Shown here: piece after piece, positions 34,130 to 42,983 of the stretch
How positions within the stretch are numbered: the first letter of the stretch is position 1
Layout of the letters: each line of letters opens with the position of its first letter
Translations under genes and position numbers: made by a program
DNA from: Paenibacillus montaniterrae
GTDB lineage: Bacteria; Bacillota; Bacilli; Paenibacillales; Paenibacillaceae
DNA: 64,000 nucleotides
Direction: 5' to 3'
Assembly (NCBI RefSeq): GCF_018403185.1
Contig: NZ_BOSE01000004.1
Coordinates: 1 to 64,000, forward strand
The notes under the pieces: model-generated
Database searches by the model: none
What the model was told of the DNA's origin: nothing
The model's input: the letters and a program-made list of their open reading frames with translations, nothing else

Positions 34130-34182
34130 CTCCGCAGACAAGCCCGTCTTGCATGGCATCACTCCGCAGACAAGCCCGTCTT
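34130..34182. repeat. 21-bp direct repeat, two copies
   Basis: The same 21 bases, beginning CTCCGCAGACAAGCC, occur at 34130-34150 and 34162-34182 with an 11-base spacer (period 32). It is in the 880-base gap between ftsZ and spoIIGA. Two copies are too few for a CRISPR array. Confidence 0.7.
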
Positions 34183-34678
34183 CACAGGCTTTTGCACTCC
34201 TTTTTGTGGAACGATTTTTAAGCAGGGCAAAAAGGACCGCAAGGCCTGACGCTTCGCTTTCCGTCGGCTTGGTTGCTCCGTTGGTAGCCTTTTTCTAGGG
34301 AGTCACTGGGCTGGTTTCGAGGAGGCGACGTGTGTAAGTACACTGATGATAATATTCTGAGGATGCTCATAGGGGAAGTGAAGGATCTAAAGAATCTGTG
34401 TAACGTTATAATGATCAAATTGAAATCAATCGAAATCTAACGAATATTTATAACGCTAAGGGCTCGAATATTGCCTCAATCACAATGAAATCCACCTAAT
34501 AAGACGATATACATTCATTAGAGTTGAAAACACTTCCTTAACTGCAAATAGCGTTATCCAAATTCCTTAGCCAATTGCCGATCGCTCTGGACCACAGCGA
34601 CTTCCTCGCCTACGCCAGCTGCATTGTACAAGCATGCAACAAAGACATCGCTGCTCTAGCTGGCTGGCACCTAGCGGA
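34183..34678. other. Intergenic stretch without a gene
   Basis: About 500 bases between the 21-bp repeats and the palindromic element, part of the ftsZ-spoIIGA gap. Short readable frames lack a RBS and conserved features. The middle part (about 34380-34560) is AT-rich. I see no RNA gene or promoter that stands out. Confidence 0.4.
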
Positions 34679-34793
34679 GGCCCAGAGTGATTCTGGAAAG
34701 CGCAGCGGGTCGCCTTTAAAGTCCGATTCTTCCTTTGTCTTCTTCCAACTAAGAATCGGACTTTAAAAAGCGACTGCAAGATCACTCTGGGCC
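34679..34793. repeat. 115-bp palindromic intergenic element
   Basis: Outer arms GGCCCAGAGTGAT (34679-34691) and exact complement (34781-34793), then inner arms TTTAAAGTCCGATTCTT (34715-34731) and exact complement (34751-34767), plus GTCGC/GCGAC between (34709-34713, 34770-34774). The nested arms would form one long hairpin with a 19-base loop. It has no coding use and resembles a MITE/REP-type repeat. Confidence 0.8.
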
Positions 34794-34804
34794 GTAGCGA
34801 GATG

Positions 34805-34855
34805 AAAATTAAAAAGCTGCCTGCTTCACAGGTAAACCTGCGAAACAGACAGCTT
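34805..34855 (-). terminator. Terminator after ftsZ
   Basis: A long stem AAGCTG-TCTG-TTCGCAGG pairs (with G-U pairs) with CCTGTGAAGCAGGCAGCTT around a 4-base loop, followed by TTTAATTTT on the minus strand. It stands 21 bases after the ftsZ stop and closes the dcw cluster. Confidence 0.88.
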
Positions 34856-34875
34856 GAGTATGTTTGTCTATGCTG

Positions 34876-35967
34876 TTATTTGCGACGCAAGAAAGCCGGA
34901 ATTTCCAAATCGCTAGAAAGATTGGTTCCAATAGGCTTCGCCGCTTGAGACTTTCCCGTATCACCAGCATCGGATGATTGACCAACTTGGCGTCTTGGCG
35001 GAGCTTCTGCCGCTTTTGACTCAAAGCCAGTGGCAATAACCGTCACCTTGATTTCATCCTTCAAATCTTCATCAATAATTGCACCAAAAATCATGTTTAC
35101 TTCCGGATCAGAAGCAGAAATGACAATTTCTGCCGCTTCATTGACTTCATACAGCGACAGATTGCTGCCGCCTGTTATGTTCATAATAACGCCGCGCGCG
35201 CCATCAATCGAAGTTTCAAGCAGCGGGCTTTGAATCGCCTTGCGAGCTGCTTCTGCTGCACGATTTTCACCTGTTGCCAGGCCAATCCCCATCAGCGCAG
35301 AGCCACGCTCTGTCATAATCGTTTTGACATCGGCAAAGTCAAGGTTGATCAAGCCTGGCACTTGAATCAAATCCGAAATACCTTGCACCGCTTGGCGAAG
35401 CACATTGTCCGCCTCGCGGAACGCTTCAAGCATCGGCGTCTTTTTATCTACAATCTCTAGCAAGCGGTCGTTCGGAATAACGATTAGCGTATCAACTTTT
35501 TCCTTAAGCGCCTCGATTCCGTTCTCGGCTTGTCCAGAGCGCTTGCGTCCCTCGAACGTGAACGGTCGTGTTACAACGCCTACCGTTAACGCGCCGCATT
35601 CGCGAGCGATTTCTGCTATAACCGGAGCTGCGCCCGTACCTGTGCCGCCACCCATTCCAGCAGTTACAAAAACCATATCCGCACCTTTAAGCTGGTTGGC
35701 AATCAGATCACGGGACTCCTCCGCTGCTTTTTTTCCTACTTCAGGATTGGCTCCTGCACCAAGTCCGCGAGTCAGCTTGTCGCCTATTTGCAGCTTGTGC
35801 TCAGCTTTAGCCAGATTCAGCGCCTGCGCATCCGTATTAACCGTTATAAATTCTACACCTTTTACACCATTTTCAATCATGCGGTTAACGGCATTGCTTC
35901 CGCCGCCACCTACACCAATTACTTTAATTTGAGCTAGCTGCTCTAGTTCTAAGTCGAATTCCAACAT
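34876..35967 (-). CDS. ftsZ: Cell division GTPase FtsZ
   Basis: The tubulin-like protein that builds the Z-ring. The tubulin signature [10 protein letters not shown] (about 104-113), the N-terminal [10 protein letters not shown], and the T7 loop NLDFADVK (about 207-214) are present. The 363-residue chain has a variable linker and the conserved C-terminal peptide [11 protein letters not shown] that binds FtsA and SepF. It lies 17 bases after ftsA, one transcript. Confidence 0.98.
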   Translation of the reverse strand: MLEFDLELEQLAQIKVIGVGGGGSNAVNRMIENGVKGVEFITVNTDAQALNLAKAEHKLQIGDKLTRGLGAGANPEVGKKAAEESRDLIANQLKGADMVFVTAGMGGGTGTGAAPVIAEIARECGALTVGVVTRPFTFEGRKRSGQAENGIEALKEKVDTLIVIPNDRLLEIVDKKTPMLEAFREADNVLRQAVQGISDLIQVPGLINLDFADVKTIMTERGSALMGIGLATGENRAAEAARKAIQSPLLETSIDGARGVIMNITGGSNLSLYEVNEAAEIVISASDPEVNMIFGAIIDEDLKDEIKVTVIATGFESKAAEAPPRRQVGQSSDAGDTGKSQAAKPIGTNLSSDLEIPAFLRRK

Positions 35968-35984
35968 CTACACGATTCCCCCTG

Positions 35985-37229
35985 TCAAATAAATTCCTGA
36001 AACATATTTTTTATTCGTTCTAACATACGGGGTTTGGACGAAGCTGGAGTGTTTCCTTTGCGACTAACTGGCTTCTTCGTAGTTGTGCTAGCTCCTCGGA
36101 CACCCATGTATTTTGAGACATACTGAATCATTCCAACTCCGCTGCTATATGAAGGATCCTTTACACCGATATAATCAGGTAAAGCAATTCTTACACTTGC
36201 TTGAAGCTCTTCTTGAGCCAAAGTCAATGTGCCTGGCAAGGAGACTGAGCCGCCAGTCAACACATAGCTTTCTACTGTATCAGCGTAGCCAAGCGCCGCC
36301 ACCTCTGCTTTAATCAGTTGAAAAATTTCTTGCATCCGCGGCTCGATAATGCTGGCCAAATCCTTCTGCGAGAATTCCTTTTCAACATTGCTGCCCATGC
36401 GAGTTACTTTGAATTTTACTTCTTCTGCCGCATCTGCAACATTGGCACATCCAAATTTCAGCTTGATTTTTTCGGCGTGATCGCTCTGTGAACGAAGACC
36501 GTACGCGATGTCATTCGTTACAAATTGACCACCGATCGGTAGCGTCGAAATCGCACTGATGCCTCCATTTTCATAGACTGCAATAGTAGTTGAGCCTCCG
36601 CCGATATCTACCAGTGCCGTTCCATTAGCCTTCTCGTCCTTCGATAGCGTCATTACGCCAGAAGCAAGAGTCAACAAAATAACACCGTTGATTTTAAGGC
36701 CAGCTTTATCGACGCATCTTACGAGATTATGTACTGCTGACTTTGCCCCAGTAATGACGGTAGCCTCAACCTCTAATCTTACTCCAATCATGCCTCGCGG
36801 ATCAGAAATTCCTTCCAATCCGTCCACGATGTACTGCTTCGGTACAAGGTTAATAATTTCACGGTCTGGTGGTAGCGTTACGACTTTGGCAGCCTGCAGC
36901 ACGCGTTCAATATCCTCTTCTCCGATTTCCCGATCCCCGTTCGAGACGGCGACGACACCGTGATTGGTTTGAACACCAATGTGACTGCCTTGTATGCCAA
37001 CATAAACCTCAGAAATATCAATATCTACCATGCGTTCTGCATGTTCAACCGCATTTTTAATAGATTGAACCGTTTGATCGATATCAACGATCGCACCTTT
37101 ACGTATACCTTCCGAGTCTGCTGTACCAACACCAATGATATTAATTGCACCATCGTTAATTTCACCGATAATTGCACGAACCTTGGATGTACCGATGTCC
37201 AAACTGACAATAATGTCACCGTTGCTCAC
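35985..37229 (-). CDS. ftsA: Cell division protein FtsA
   Basis: An actin-like ATPase that tethers FtsZ to the membrane. The phosphate-1 motif SLDIGTSKVRAIIGE is near residue 8, the 1C domain follows, and the amphipathic membrane-targeting helix is at the very end (ERIKNMFQEFI). The start is GTG 37229, 9 bases after GGAGG, giving 414 residues; a TTG at 37250 has no RBS. A 300-base gap before ftsQ may hold the ftsAZ promoters, which I could not fix. Confidence 0.95.
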   Translation of the reverse strand: MSNGDIIVSLDIGTSKVRAIIGEINDGAINIIGVGTADSEGIRKGAIVDIDQTVQSIKNAVEHAERMVDIDISEVYVGIQGSHIGVQTNHGVVAVSNGDREIGEEDIERVLQAAKVVTLPPDREIINLVPKQYIVDGLEGISDPRGMIGVRLEVEATVITGAKSAVHNLVRCVDKAGLKINGVILLTLASGVMTLSKDEKANGTALVDIGGGSTTIAVYENGGISAISTLPIGGQFVTNDIAYGLRSQSDHAEKIKLKFGCANVADAAEEVKFKVTRMGSNVEKEFSQKDLASIIEPRMQEIFQLIKAEVAALGYADTVESYVLTGGSVSLPGTLTLAQEELQASVRIALPDYIGVKDPSYSSGVGMIQYVSKYMGVRGASTTTKKPVSRKGNTPASSKPRMLERIKNMFQEFI

Positions 37230-37526
37230 TGCGCGGCACCTCCGTTTCAATAAATGTTTATAGTTGTAACGATGAATAAAGGATATTCTATCGCCTTCTC
37301 ATAGTTATTGGGATAAGCCCACTATCATCTATTCAACAAATATTACGCTTTCCCTCTTTTTTCAACATTATTTTCTCAACTTTTATTTAAATACAGGTAT
37401 ATAATCCTATATTCTGTTAGAGAAAAAACGCTCCTAGGAAAAAAGAGCTAGCTTGTCTGCGGGTTTGTAGTCTCCTTAAAATTTTACCATTGTTTATAGT
37501 CGTTGAGTAGAGTCTTTTTGCACCGT
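37230..37526 (-). other. ftsQ-ftsA intergenic region
   Basis: Almost 300 bases, AT-rich, between ftsQ and ftsA. In Bacillus this gap holds ftsAZ promoters. A TTGAAA followed by TAATAT is seen near 37345-37375 but with only 14 bases spacing, and AGGATTATA near 37400 faintly resembles a sigma-H -35. Neither is safe. No terminator hairpin is seen. Confidence 0.35.
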
Positions 37527-38288
37527 TTACTCGGTTTCAGCGTTTTCTTCCTCTCCAATTTCTGGGAAAGGTACAAAAGTATCCGCTAGCAGCAGCGTCA
37601 AACGACCAGGCGCTTGTGTTTCAATGACACCATTGATCGTTTCGATCTTCTCCGGCAGCAAGCTGATCGCTGTCACAACTTCAAATTTGGTGCGCGTATA
37701 GATTAAAATCCGGTCAGGAAACGCTTGTGACGGAATCGGCGAGATTTCGGAGATGTCGGATAGCAGCGAGCTGTCGATCGTGCCCAACTGCTTCACCAGC
37801 TCCTTTTTGTTCATATCCTCCGCATCCCAGCCGGTCAAAATCGGCTTGTCCATAATTTGCATTCGCTCGCTGCTTGTCACTATACTGGCCCCGCTTGAGA
37901 GCAGCGCAACAATATCTCCATTATCGTCAAGCTCAAAAGCGACTACCTTATACTCCTGAACATGGATTTTCAGCTTGCCTGGAAATTGCTTCGTAACGGT
38001 CGCTTCCTGAATGCTGCTGTTTTGCAGCAGCGATTGCTCGATTTTGCGCGCCGAGCTGAACATGAAGGAATCGCCAACCGCGATGCCCGTATGCTTCATA
38101 ATTTCAGTGCTGCTAACAAATTGCGCGCCTGTAACTTCCACCTCAGTAATTTTGCTTAAAGAAGAATTAAAGAAAATAATGGCTAACAGCGCTATAAACA
38201 ATACAACCAGAATGGCAATCAGCTTTGCATTGCTTTTCTTTTTCGGTTCCGGCTCCTTAAGCACTGGCAATTCGGCTTGAGTTTGCAT
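37527..38288 (-). CDS. ftsQ: Cell division protein FtsQ/DivIB
   Basis: A bitopic protein of the divisome that works with FtsL and DivIC to control septal wall synthesis. Basic N-terminus (KEPEPKKKSNAK), one membrane segment (about 24-44), a POTRA domain (about 48-118, with ITEVEVTGAQFVSS), then the beta domain and a short acidic tail. Length 253 fits DivIB. It is the last gene of the mur-div run before ftsA. Confidence 0.92.
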   Translation of the reverse strand: MQTQAELPVLKEPEPKKKSNAKLIAILVVLFIALLAIIFFNSSLSKITEVEVTGAQFVSSTEIMKHTGIAVGDSFMFSSARKIEQSLLQNSSIQEATVTKQFPGKLKIHVQEYKVVAFELDDNGDIVALLSSGASIVTSSERMQIMDKPILTGWDAEDMNKKELVKQLGTIDSSLLSDISEISPIPSQAFPDRILIYTRTKFEVVTAISLLPEKIETINGVIETQAPGRLTLLLADTFVPFPEIGEEENAETE

Positions 38289-38358
38289 TGCTCGTCCACT
38301 CCTTAATACAACGCGGCCTCCTCACCAGAGATGAGGAAGCCGATTATCATTCCAATGA

Positions 38359-39642
38359 CTACTGCGCATAGGATTCATTTTTGGAAAGTGCTGTTAATCT
38401 CGTAATTTTCGCACCGAGCAGAGAAAGCATATCCTCAATTCTTTCATAGCCCCGGTCAATGTGATGAATGCGCTCGACAACTGTTTTGCCCTGTGCTGCC
38501 AGCCCTGCGATAACTAACGCTGCACCCGCCCGCAAGTCTGTAGCCTCCACGGTAGCTCCGTACAGTCGAGGCACGCCGCGAATATAAGCGGTGTTCATGT
38601 CCACTCGAATGTCGGCGCCCATGCGAGAAAGCTCATCCACATGCTTTAAGCGACCTTCAAAAATCGTTTCCTTAATGACACTTACTCCATCAGCCAAAGC
38701 AAGCATCACCATCATTTGAGATTGAAGATCGGTTGGAAATGCAGGATACGGTGCAGTTACAATTTTTTCAACAGCTTTACTGCGTACACGGCTGTCGACT
38801 CTAATTATATCACCGTCTACCTGGATTTGAATACCTGCGCGACGCATGACATGAATGAGCGAGCTTAAATGACTGGGCTGCGTCTTATGCAATGTAATAT
38901 GACCTCTTGTTGCAGCGGCGGCAATCATTAACGTCCCCGTAACAATCCGGTCGGGGATAACGCGATGCTCACACGGCTTCAAGGACTTTACTCCGTCAAT
39001 CGTAATCGTGTCCGTTCCAGCGCCAAGCACCTTGGCCCCCATCGCATTCAGAAAATGCTGCAGGTCCTGAATTTCCGGCTCTCGCGCTGCATTTGTAATC
39101 GTCGTACGACCTTCGGCAAGCACCGCTGCCATCATAATGTTCTCTGTAGCGCCTACGCTTGGAAAATGCAAATAAATATCAGCACCTACCAGCTTTTCCG
39201 CACTGCAAATGATTGAATTTCCCGTTTCTTCAATCGATGCTCCAAGTGCCTTAAGACCATCCAGATGAATATCGATTTTTCGTTCACCGATTGCACAGCC
39301 ACCTGGCTGGTATACTTGAGTCCTGCCATACTTAGCGAGCAATGGTCCCATTAAAAAAATGGAAGACCGCATCCGCTTCATTAGCCCTTCGGGCACATGC
39401 GAGGCAGATGCATGCTTTGTGTCAATGATAATCGTACTTCCCTTGTGCTCAACCCGACAGCCAAGCTCTCGCAAGATCGAAATCATAACCTCGATGTCAA
39501 GCAAATGAGGAACATTTTCAAGTACGGTTGTTCCTTCAGCCAGCAGACTGGCAGCCATAATCGGCAGCACCGCATTTTTGGCACCTTGGATTATAACAGT
39601 TCCTGACAAAGGCTTGCCGCCTTCGATCACCAATCTGTCCAA
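38359..39642 (-). CDS. murA: UDP-GlcNAc 1-carboxyvinyltransferase MurA
   Basis: Moves enolpyruvate from PEP to UDP-GlcNAc, the first step of muramic acid synthesis. The active loop with Cys is seen in YQPGGCAIGERKID (about residues 112-125), so fosfomycin-sensitive in type. The 427 residues fit. The start is an unusual TTG at 39642, well placed 7 bases after GGAGG. Firmicutes often carry a second murA; none is in view. Confidence 0.96.
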   Translation of the reverse strand: MDRLVIEGGKPLSGTVIIQGAKNAVLPIMAASLLAEGTTVLENVPHLLDIEVMISILRELGCRVEHKGSTIIIDTKHASASHVPEGLMKRMRSSIFLMGPLLAKYGRTQVYQPGGCAIGERKIDIHLDGLKALGASIEETGNSIICSAEKLVGADIYLHFPSVGATENIMMAAVLAEGRTTITNAAREPEIQDLQHFLNAMGAKVLGAGTDTITIDGVKSLKPCEHRVIPDRIVTGTLMIAAAATRGHITLHKTQPSHLSSLIHVMRRAGIQIQVDGDIIRVDSRVRSKAVEKIVTAPYPAFPTDLQSQMMVMLALADGVSVIKETIFEGRLKHVDELSRMGADIRVDMNTAYIRGVPRLYGATVEATDLRAGAALVIAGLAAQGKTVVERIHHIDRGYERIEDMLSLLGAKITRLTALSKNESYAQ

Positions 39643-39657
39643 TGTATCACCTCCGAA

Positions 39658-40563
39658 TTACCGTTCGCCCACCACCAATACTTCAGGTATTAAGAGGATG
39701 CCATTTCGCTCCTTGATAACGCCTTGAATATGGGTAATTAGAGCGAGTACGTCATTAGCTGTCGCCTGTCCTGTGTTGACGATAAAATTGGCATGAAGCT
39801 CGGATACTTGTGCTCCTCCACATTGGAACCCTTTGAGGCCCGCTTCCTCAATTAACCGTGCCGAGAAATCGCCTGGCGGGTTGCGGAATACACTGCCCGC
39901 AGTAGCCGATTTCAGCGGCTGCGTTTGCAATCTACGTTCCTTGAGTCTTCCCATTTCCGAAGTAATATGCTGGCGCTCTCCCTCAGCAAGCTCAAAGGTT
40001 GCTTCTACGACGATGCCTTGCATTTCCTGCAAAATGGAATGACGATATGAGAAATTCATATCTTCGCTATAATAGGTAACCAATTCTCCGTTTGACAGTA
40101 CAATCTCAGCAGACTTGAAAATACGTGATACATCCGATCCATGCGCGCCAGCGTTCATATAAACAGCACCGCCTACTGTACCTGGAATACCACCAGCAAA
40201 CTCTAGTCCAGTAAGTCCCTGTCTTCCAGCAGTGACTGCAAGCTTAACGAAGGAATAGGCTGCTCCAGCAATAACTGTGCTGCCCTCAAAGCGGACATAG
40301 TCCAGCCCTTTGCCGGGCTTGATGACGACGCCGCGAATTCCTTTATCGCTTACAAGCATATTAGAGCCGCGTCCGATCGTCGTCCATGGCACCTGATGCT
40401 TGTTAAGCAGTTTGATTAGCATAATGAGCTGTTCCTTGCCTTGAGGATAGATCATCAAATCAGCGTTGCCGCCAATCTTCCAGGTTGTATGCTTCGATAG
40501 CGGTTCATTGAAGAGATATTCCCCAATATTTTGCTCTTCAAGCTCCTCTATAAATAGATTCAT
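39658..40563 (-). CDS. murB: UDP-N-acetylenolpyruvoylglucosamine reductase MurB
   Basis: FAD enzyme that reduces the MurA product to UDP-MurNAc. FAD-binding GRGSNMLVSDKGIRG (about 63-77), GIPGTVGGAVYMNAG (about 124-138) and the proton-donor region AGSVFRNPPGDFSA (about 225-238, Ser) mark it as type IIb, the shorter Gram-positive form. It follows murG and precedes murA. Confidence 0.96.
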   Translation of the reverse strand: MNLFIEELEEQNIGEYLFNEPLSKHTTWKIGGNADLMIYPQGKEQLIMLIKLLNKHQVPWTTIGRGSNMLVSDKGIRGVVIKPGKGLDYVRFEGSTVIAGAAYSFVKLAVTAGRQGLTGLEFAGGIPGTVGGAVYMNAGAHGSDVSRIFKSAEIVLSNGELVTYYSEDMNFSYRHSILQEMQGIVVEATFELAEGERQHITSEMGRLKERRLQTQPLKSATAGSVFRNPPGDFSARLIEEAGLKGFQCGGAQVSELHANFIVNTGQATANDVLALITHIQGVIKERNGILLIPEVLVVGER

Positions 40564-40717
40564 TATGTTCTCCTCCTTCTGAGAAATAGATCGACTATAT
40601 TCTCAAGCAATCACAGTTCAATGAGCGCAAGCGAAGGCTTCGCATAGCTCTGATCACGAATTATACGGTATCTTATGCCTTAGCGCTCATTTATGTGACA
40701 ATCGCCCAGCTGCGATC

Positions 40718-41836
40718 TTATTTGCGTTTCATAATTCGATTTAGAGCAAGCGCGATCCGGCTTGTCGAGTTAGGAACGGCTAAAAACAATGACGCCTGGG
40801 ACATTTTGGCCAGACGATGCTCATCCAGCAAGAGCGAAACCATTTTCTCCAGCAGCACCTTGCCAGTGAGCTGCTGCTCAAGTATAATTTCTGCCGCGCC
40901 AACAGCCTCCAGACTGCGGGCATTCGCTTCTTGGTGATTGTTCGTCACATTAGGCGACGGGATTAAAATCGACGGCTTGCCTAGCGCGGTAATTTCGGCG
41001 AGCGAGGAAGCGCCGGAGCGGCTAACTACGATCGAGGCATCCGTCAGCACCTCGGACATATTGTTAATATAGGGCATCAGCATAATTTTGCCGCTTGCAA
41101 CGGCTTTGCTATCAGCAAGCGCTTGCCTCGTTCCCTCGTAATACGTTTCACCCGTAGCGAACACCAGCACATGCTGCGTCAGCCGCTCTAGCAGACTGCT
41201 TTCCTCTGCCATAGCAATAACGGCCTCATTAAGCGCCTTAGCCCCTCTGCTGCCTCCGACAATCAAGGCATAGCGCTGATTCGGCGCAAGGCCGAGCGAG
41301 GCTCTGCCGCGCCCTGGCATCGCCTCCAGCACCTGGCTTGCGCAGGGATTGCCGGTAAAGCTCACCTGCTTCGCCTTGGCAAAGGCGGCAAGCGAGTCCT
41401 CGAAGCTGACGCCAACATGAGAAACAAAGCGCGTTAAAAATTTGTTAGTCAAGCCGGGAATCGCATTTTGCTCATGAATAAAGGTTGGCACGCCTAAGCG
41501 GGCTGCCGCATATACGACAGGCCCGCATACATACCCTCCAGTTCCTACGACCACATCTGGCTTGAATTTTCTGATCAACTGCTTGGAGCGCGACACTCCC
41601 TGTAAAAAACGGATAACTGTCCGTACATTATCGTAGGACAGTTTCCGCTTGAAGCCTGTAATTTCTATGCTTTCAAAAGGAATGCCGGCACGAGGCACAA
41701 TTTTGCTTTCCATTCCTTTATCGGTTCCTATATATAACAGCTCGGTTGAAGGCTCCTGCTGCTTCATATACTGCGCAATCGCCAAAGCTGGATAAATATG
41801 ACCACCTGTACCGCCACCAGTTAACAAGATTTTCAT
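40718..41836 (-). CDS. murG: MurG, lipid II GlcNAc transferase
   Basis: Adds GlcNAc to lipid I on the cytoplasmic face of the membrane to make lipid II. The first G-loop LLTGGGTGGHIYPALA (about 4-19), the second HEQNAIPGLTNK, and the UDP-binding GGSRGAKALN (about 192-201) and SRSGASSLAEI motifs are all there. It starts 4 bases after spoVE. Confidence 0.97.
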   Translation of the reverse strand: MKILLTGGGTGGHIYPALAIAQYMKQQEPSTELLYIGTDKGMESKIVPRAGIPFESIEITGFKRKLSYDNVRTVIRFLQGVSRSKQLIRKFKPDVVVGTGGYVCGPVVYAAARLGVPTFIHEQNAIPGLTNKFLTRFVSHVGVSFEDSLAAFAKAKQVSFTGNPCASQVLEAMPGRGRASLGLAPNQRYALIVGGSRGAKALNEAVIAMAEESSLLERLTQHVLVFATGETYYEGTRQALADSKAVASGKIMLMPYINNMSEVLTDASIVVSRSGASSLAEITALGKPSILIPSPNVTNNHQEANARSLEAVGAAEIILEQQLTGKVLLEKMVSLLLDEHRLAKMSQASLFLAVPNSTSRIALALNRIMKRK

Positions 41837-41840
41837 AATG

Positions 41841-42938
41841 TCACCTCGAATATCGAGAAATATTAAGCAGGATGCCTAGCGCTGTCAATAGCAGCGTCAG
41901 CGAAGATCCGCCATAGCTAACGAGCGGCAGCGTAATACCCGTTACTGGCATCATTCCGATTACGACACCAATATTGATCAGTACCTGTACTCCGATAATG
42001 CTCGTAATGCCAATCGCCATTAAGCTACCAAATGTGTCAGGCGCTGCAATTGCAGTGCGAACGCCGCGCCATACGACGATTAAAAACAGCAGGATCAAGG
42101 TCGTACCACCGATAAAGCCAAGCTCTTCAGCTAAAATCGAAAAGATAAAATCGGTTTGCGGCTCAGGCAAGTAACTGAACTTTTGGCGGCTCGCTCCCAA
42201 TCCTAGCCCCACCAGTCCGCCTGGCCCAATCGCAAATAGCGACTGAATAATTTGATAGCCGCCGCCAAGCGGGTCAGCCCACGGGTCAAGAAAGTAAGTA
42301 ATCCGCTTCAACCGATAGGGAGCGGCAATAATTAAGCCAACAAAGCCGGCTACGCCGAGCAGCGCCAGCCCGCCCAGATGCGCCATTCTTGCGCCAGCAG
42401 TAAATATCAAAATCATGGATGCGCCTACCATCACCGCTCCTGTTCCTAAATCCGGCTGCAGCATAATTAAGCCGAATGCCAGAAACACAAGTCCTAGCGG
42501 TGGTAACAAGCCTTTCGTGAATTGAGTGATTTTTTGCTGCTCGATCGAAAGCCATTTGGCAAGAAAAATAATCATTGCCAGCTTCATAAATTCCGATGGC
42601 TGAATGCCGAATGAGCCGATACCGAGCCAGCTGCGCGCGCCGCCGCGCACAACGCCGATTCCAGGTATCAACACTACGAGCAGCAGCCCGAAGCAAACAA
42701 TAAGCAGCGTAGGTGCCCATTTTTTCCATATTGTATAATTTACTCTTGAAAGCAGCATCATCATGAACAAGCCCAAGCCTGCAAAAATGGCCTGCCGCTT
42801 CAAAAAGTAAAACTTATCACCAAACTCATGAAAAGCTTTTACCGCGCTGGCGCTATACACCATCATCAAACCAATGCCTAGTATTAGCAATATCGATATT
42901 AACAGCCAGATGTCTGGGGCAGAGCGAGCCTTAACCAT
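41841..42938 (-). CDS. spoVE: SEDS glycosyltransferase SpoVE/FtsW
   Basis: A SEDS-family peptidoglycan polymerase with ten membrane segments. The marks VRGGARSWLGIGSFGIQPSEFMKLA (key: RGGxRSW and QPSEF at about 95-115) and the C-terminal LPLVSYGGSSL are seen. The start ATG 42938 is 9 bases after GAGGTG and gives 365 residues, SpoVE length. Position between murD and murG is that of spoVE in Bacillus, where it works with SpoVD in cortex synthesis; a role as the vegetative FtsW cannot be excluded. Confidence 0.9.
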   Translation of the reverse strand: MVKARSAPDIWLLISILLILGIGLMMVYSASAVKAFHEFGDKFYFLKRQAIFAGLGLFMMMLLSRVNYTIWKKWAPTLLIVCFGLLLVVLIPGIGVVRGGARSWLGIGSFGIQPSEFMKLAMIIFLAKWLSIEQQKITQFTKGLLPPLGLVFLAFGLIMLQPDLGTGAVMVGASMILIFTAGARMAHLGGLALLGVAGFVGLIIAAPYRLKRITYFLDPWADPLGGGYQIIQSLFAIGPGGLVGLGLGASRQKFSYLPEPQTDFIFSILAEELGFIGGTTLILLFLIVVWRGVRTAIAAPDTFGSLMAIGITSIIGVQVLINIGVVIGMMPVTGITLPLVSYGGSSLTLLLTALGILLNISRYSR

Positions 42939-42983
42939 AACTATACACACCTCTATATATTGAAGTAGGGACAAGCCCCCTAC

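Noticed and set aside
34130..34182. Possible CRISPR array
   Set aside because: Only two copies with an 11-base spacer, no leader and no cas genes.
37345..37410. ftsAZ promoters
   Set aside because: The only -35/-10 pair has 14-base spacing and the sigma-H resemblance is weak.
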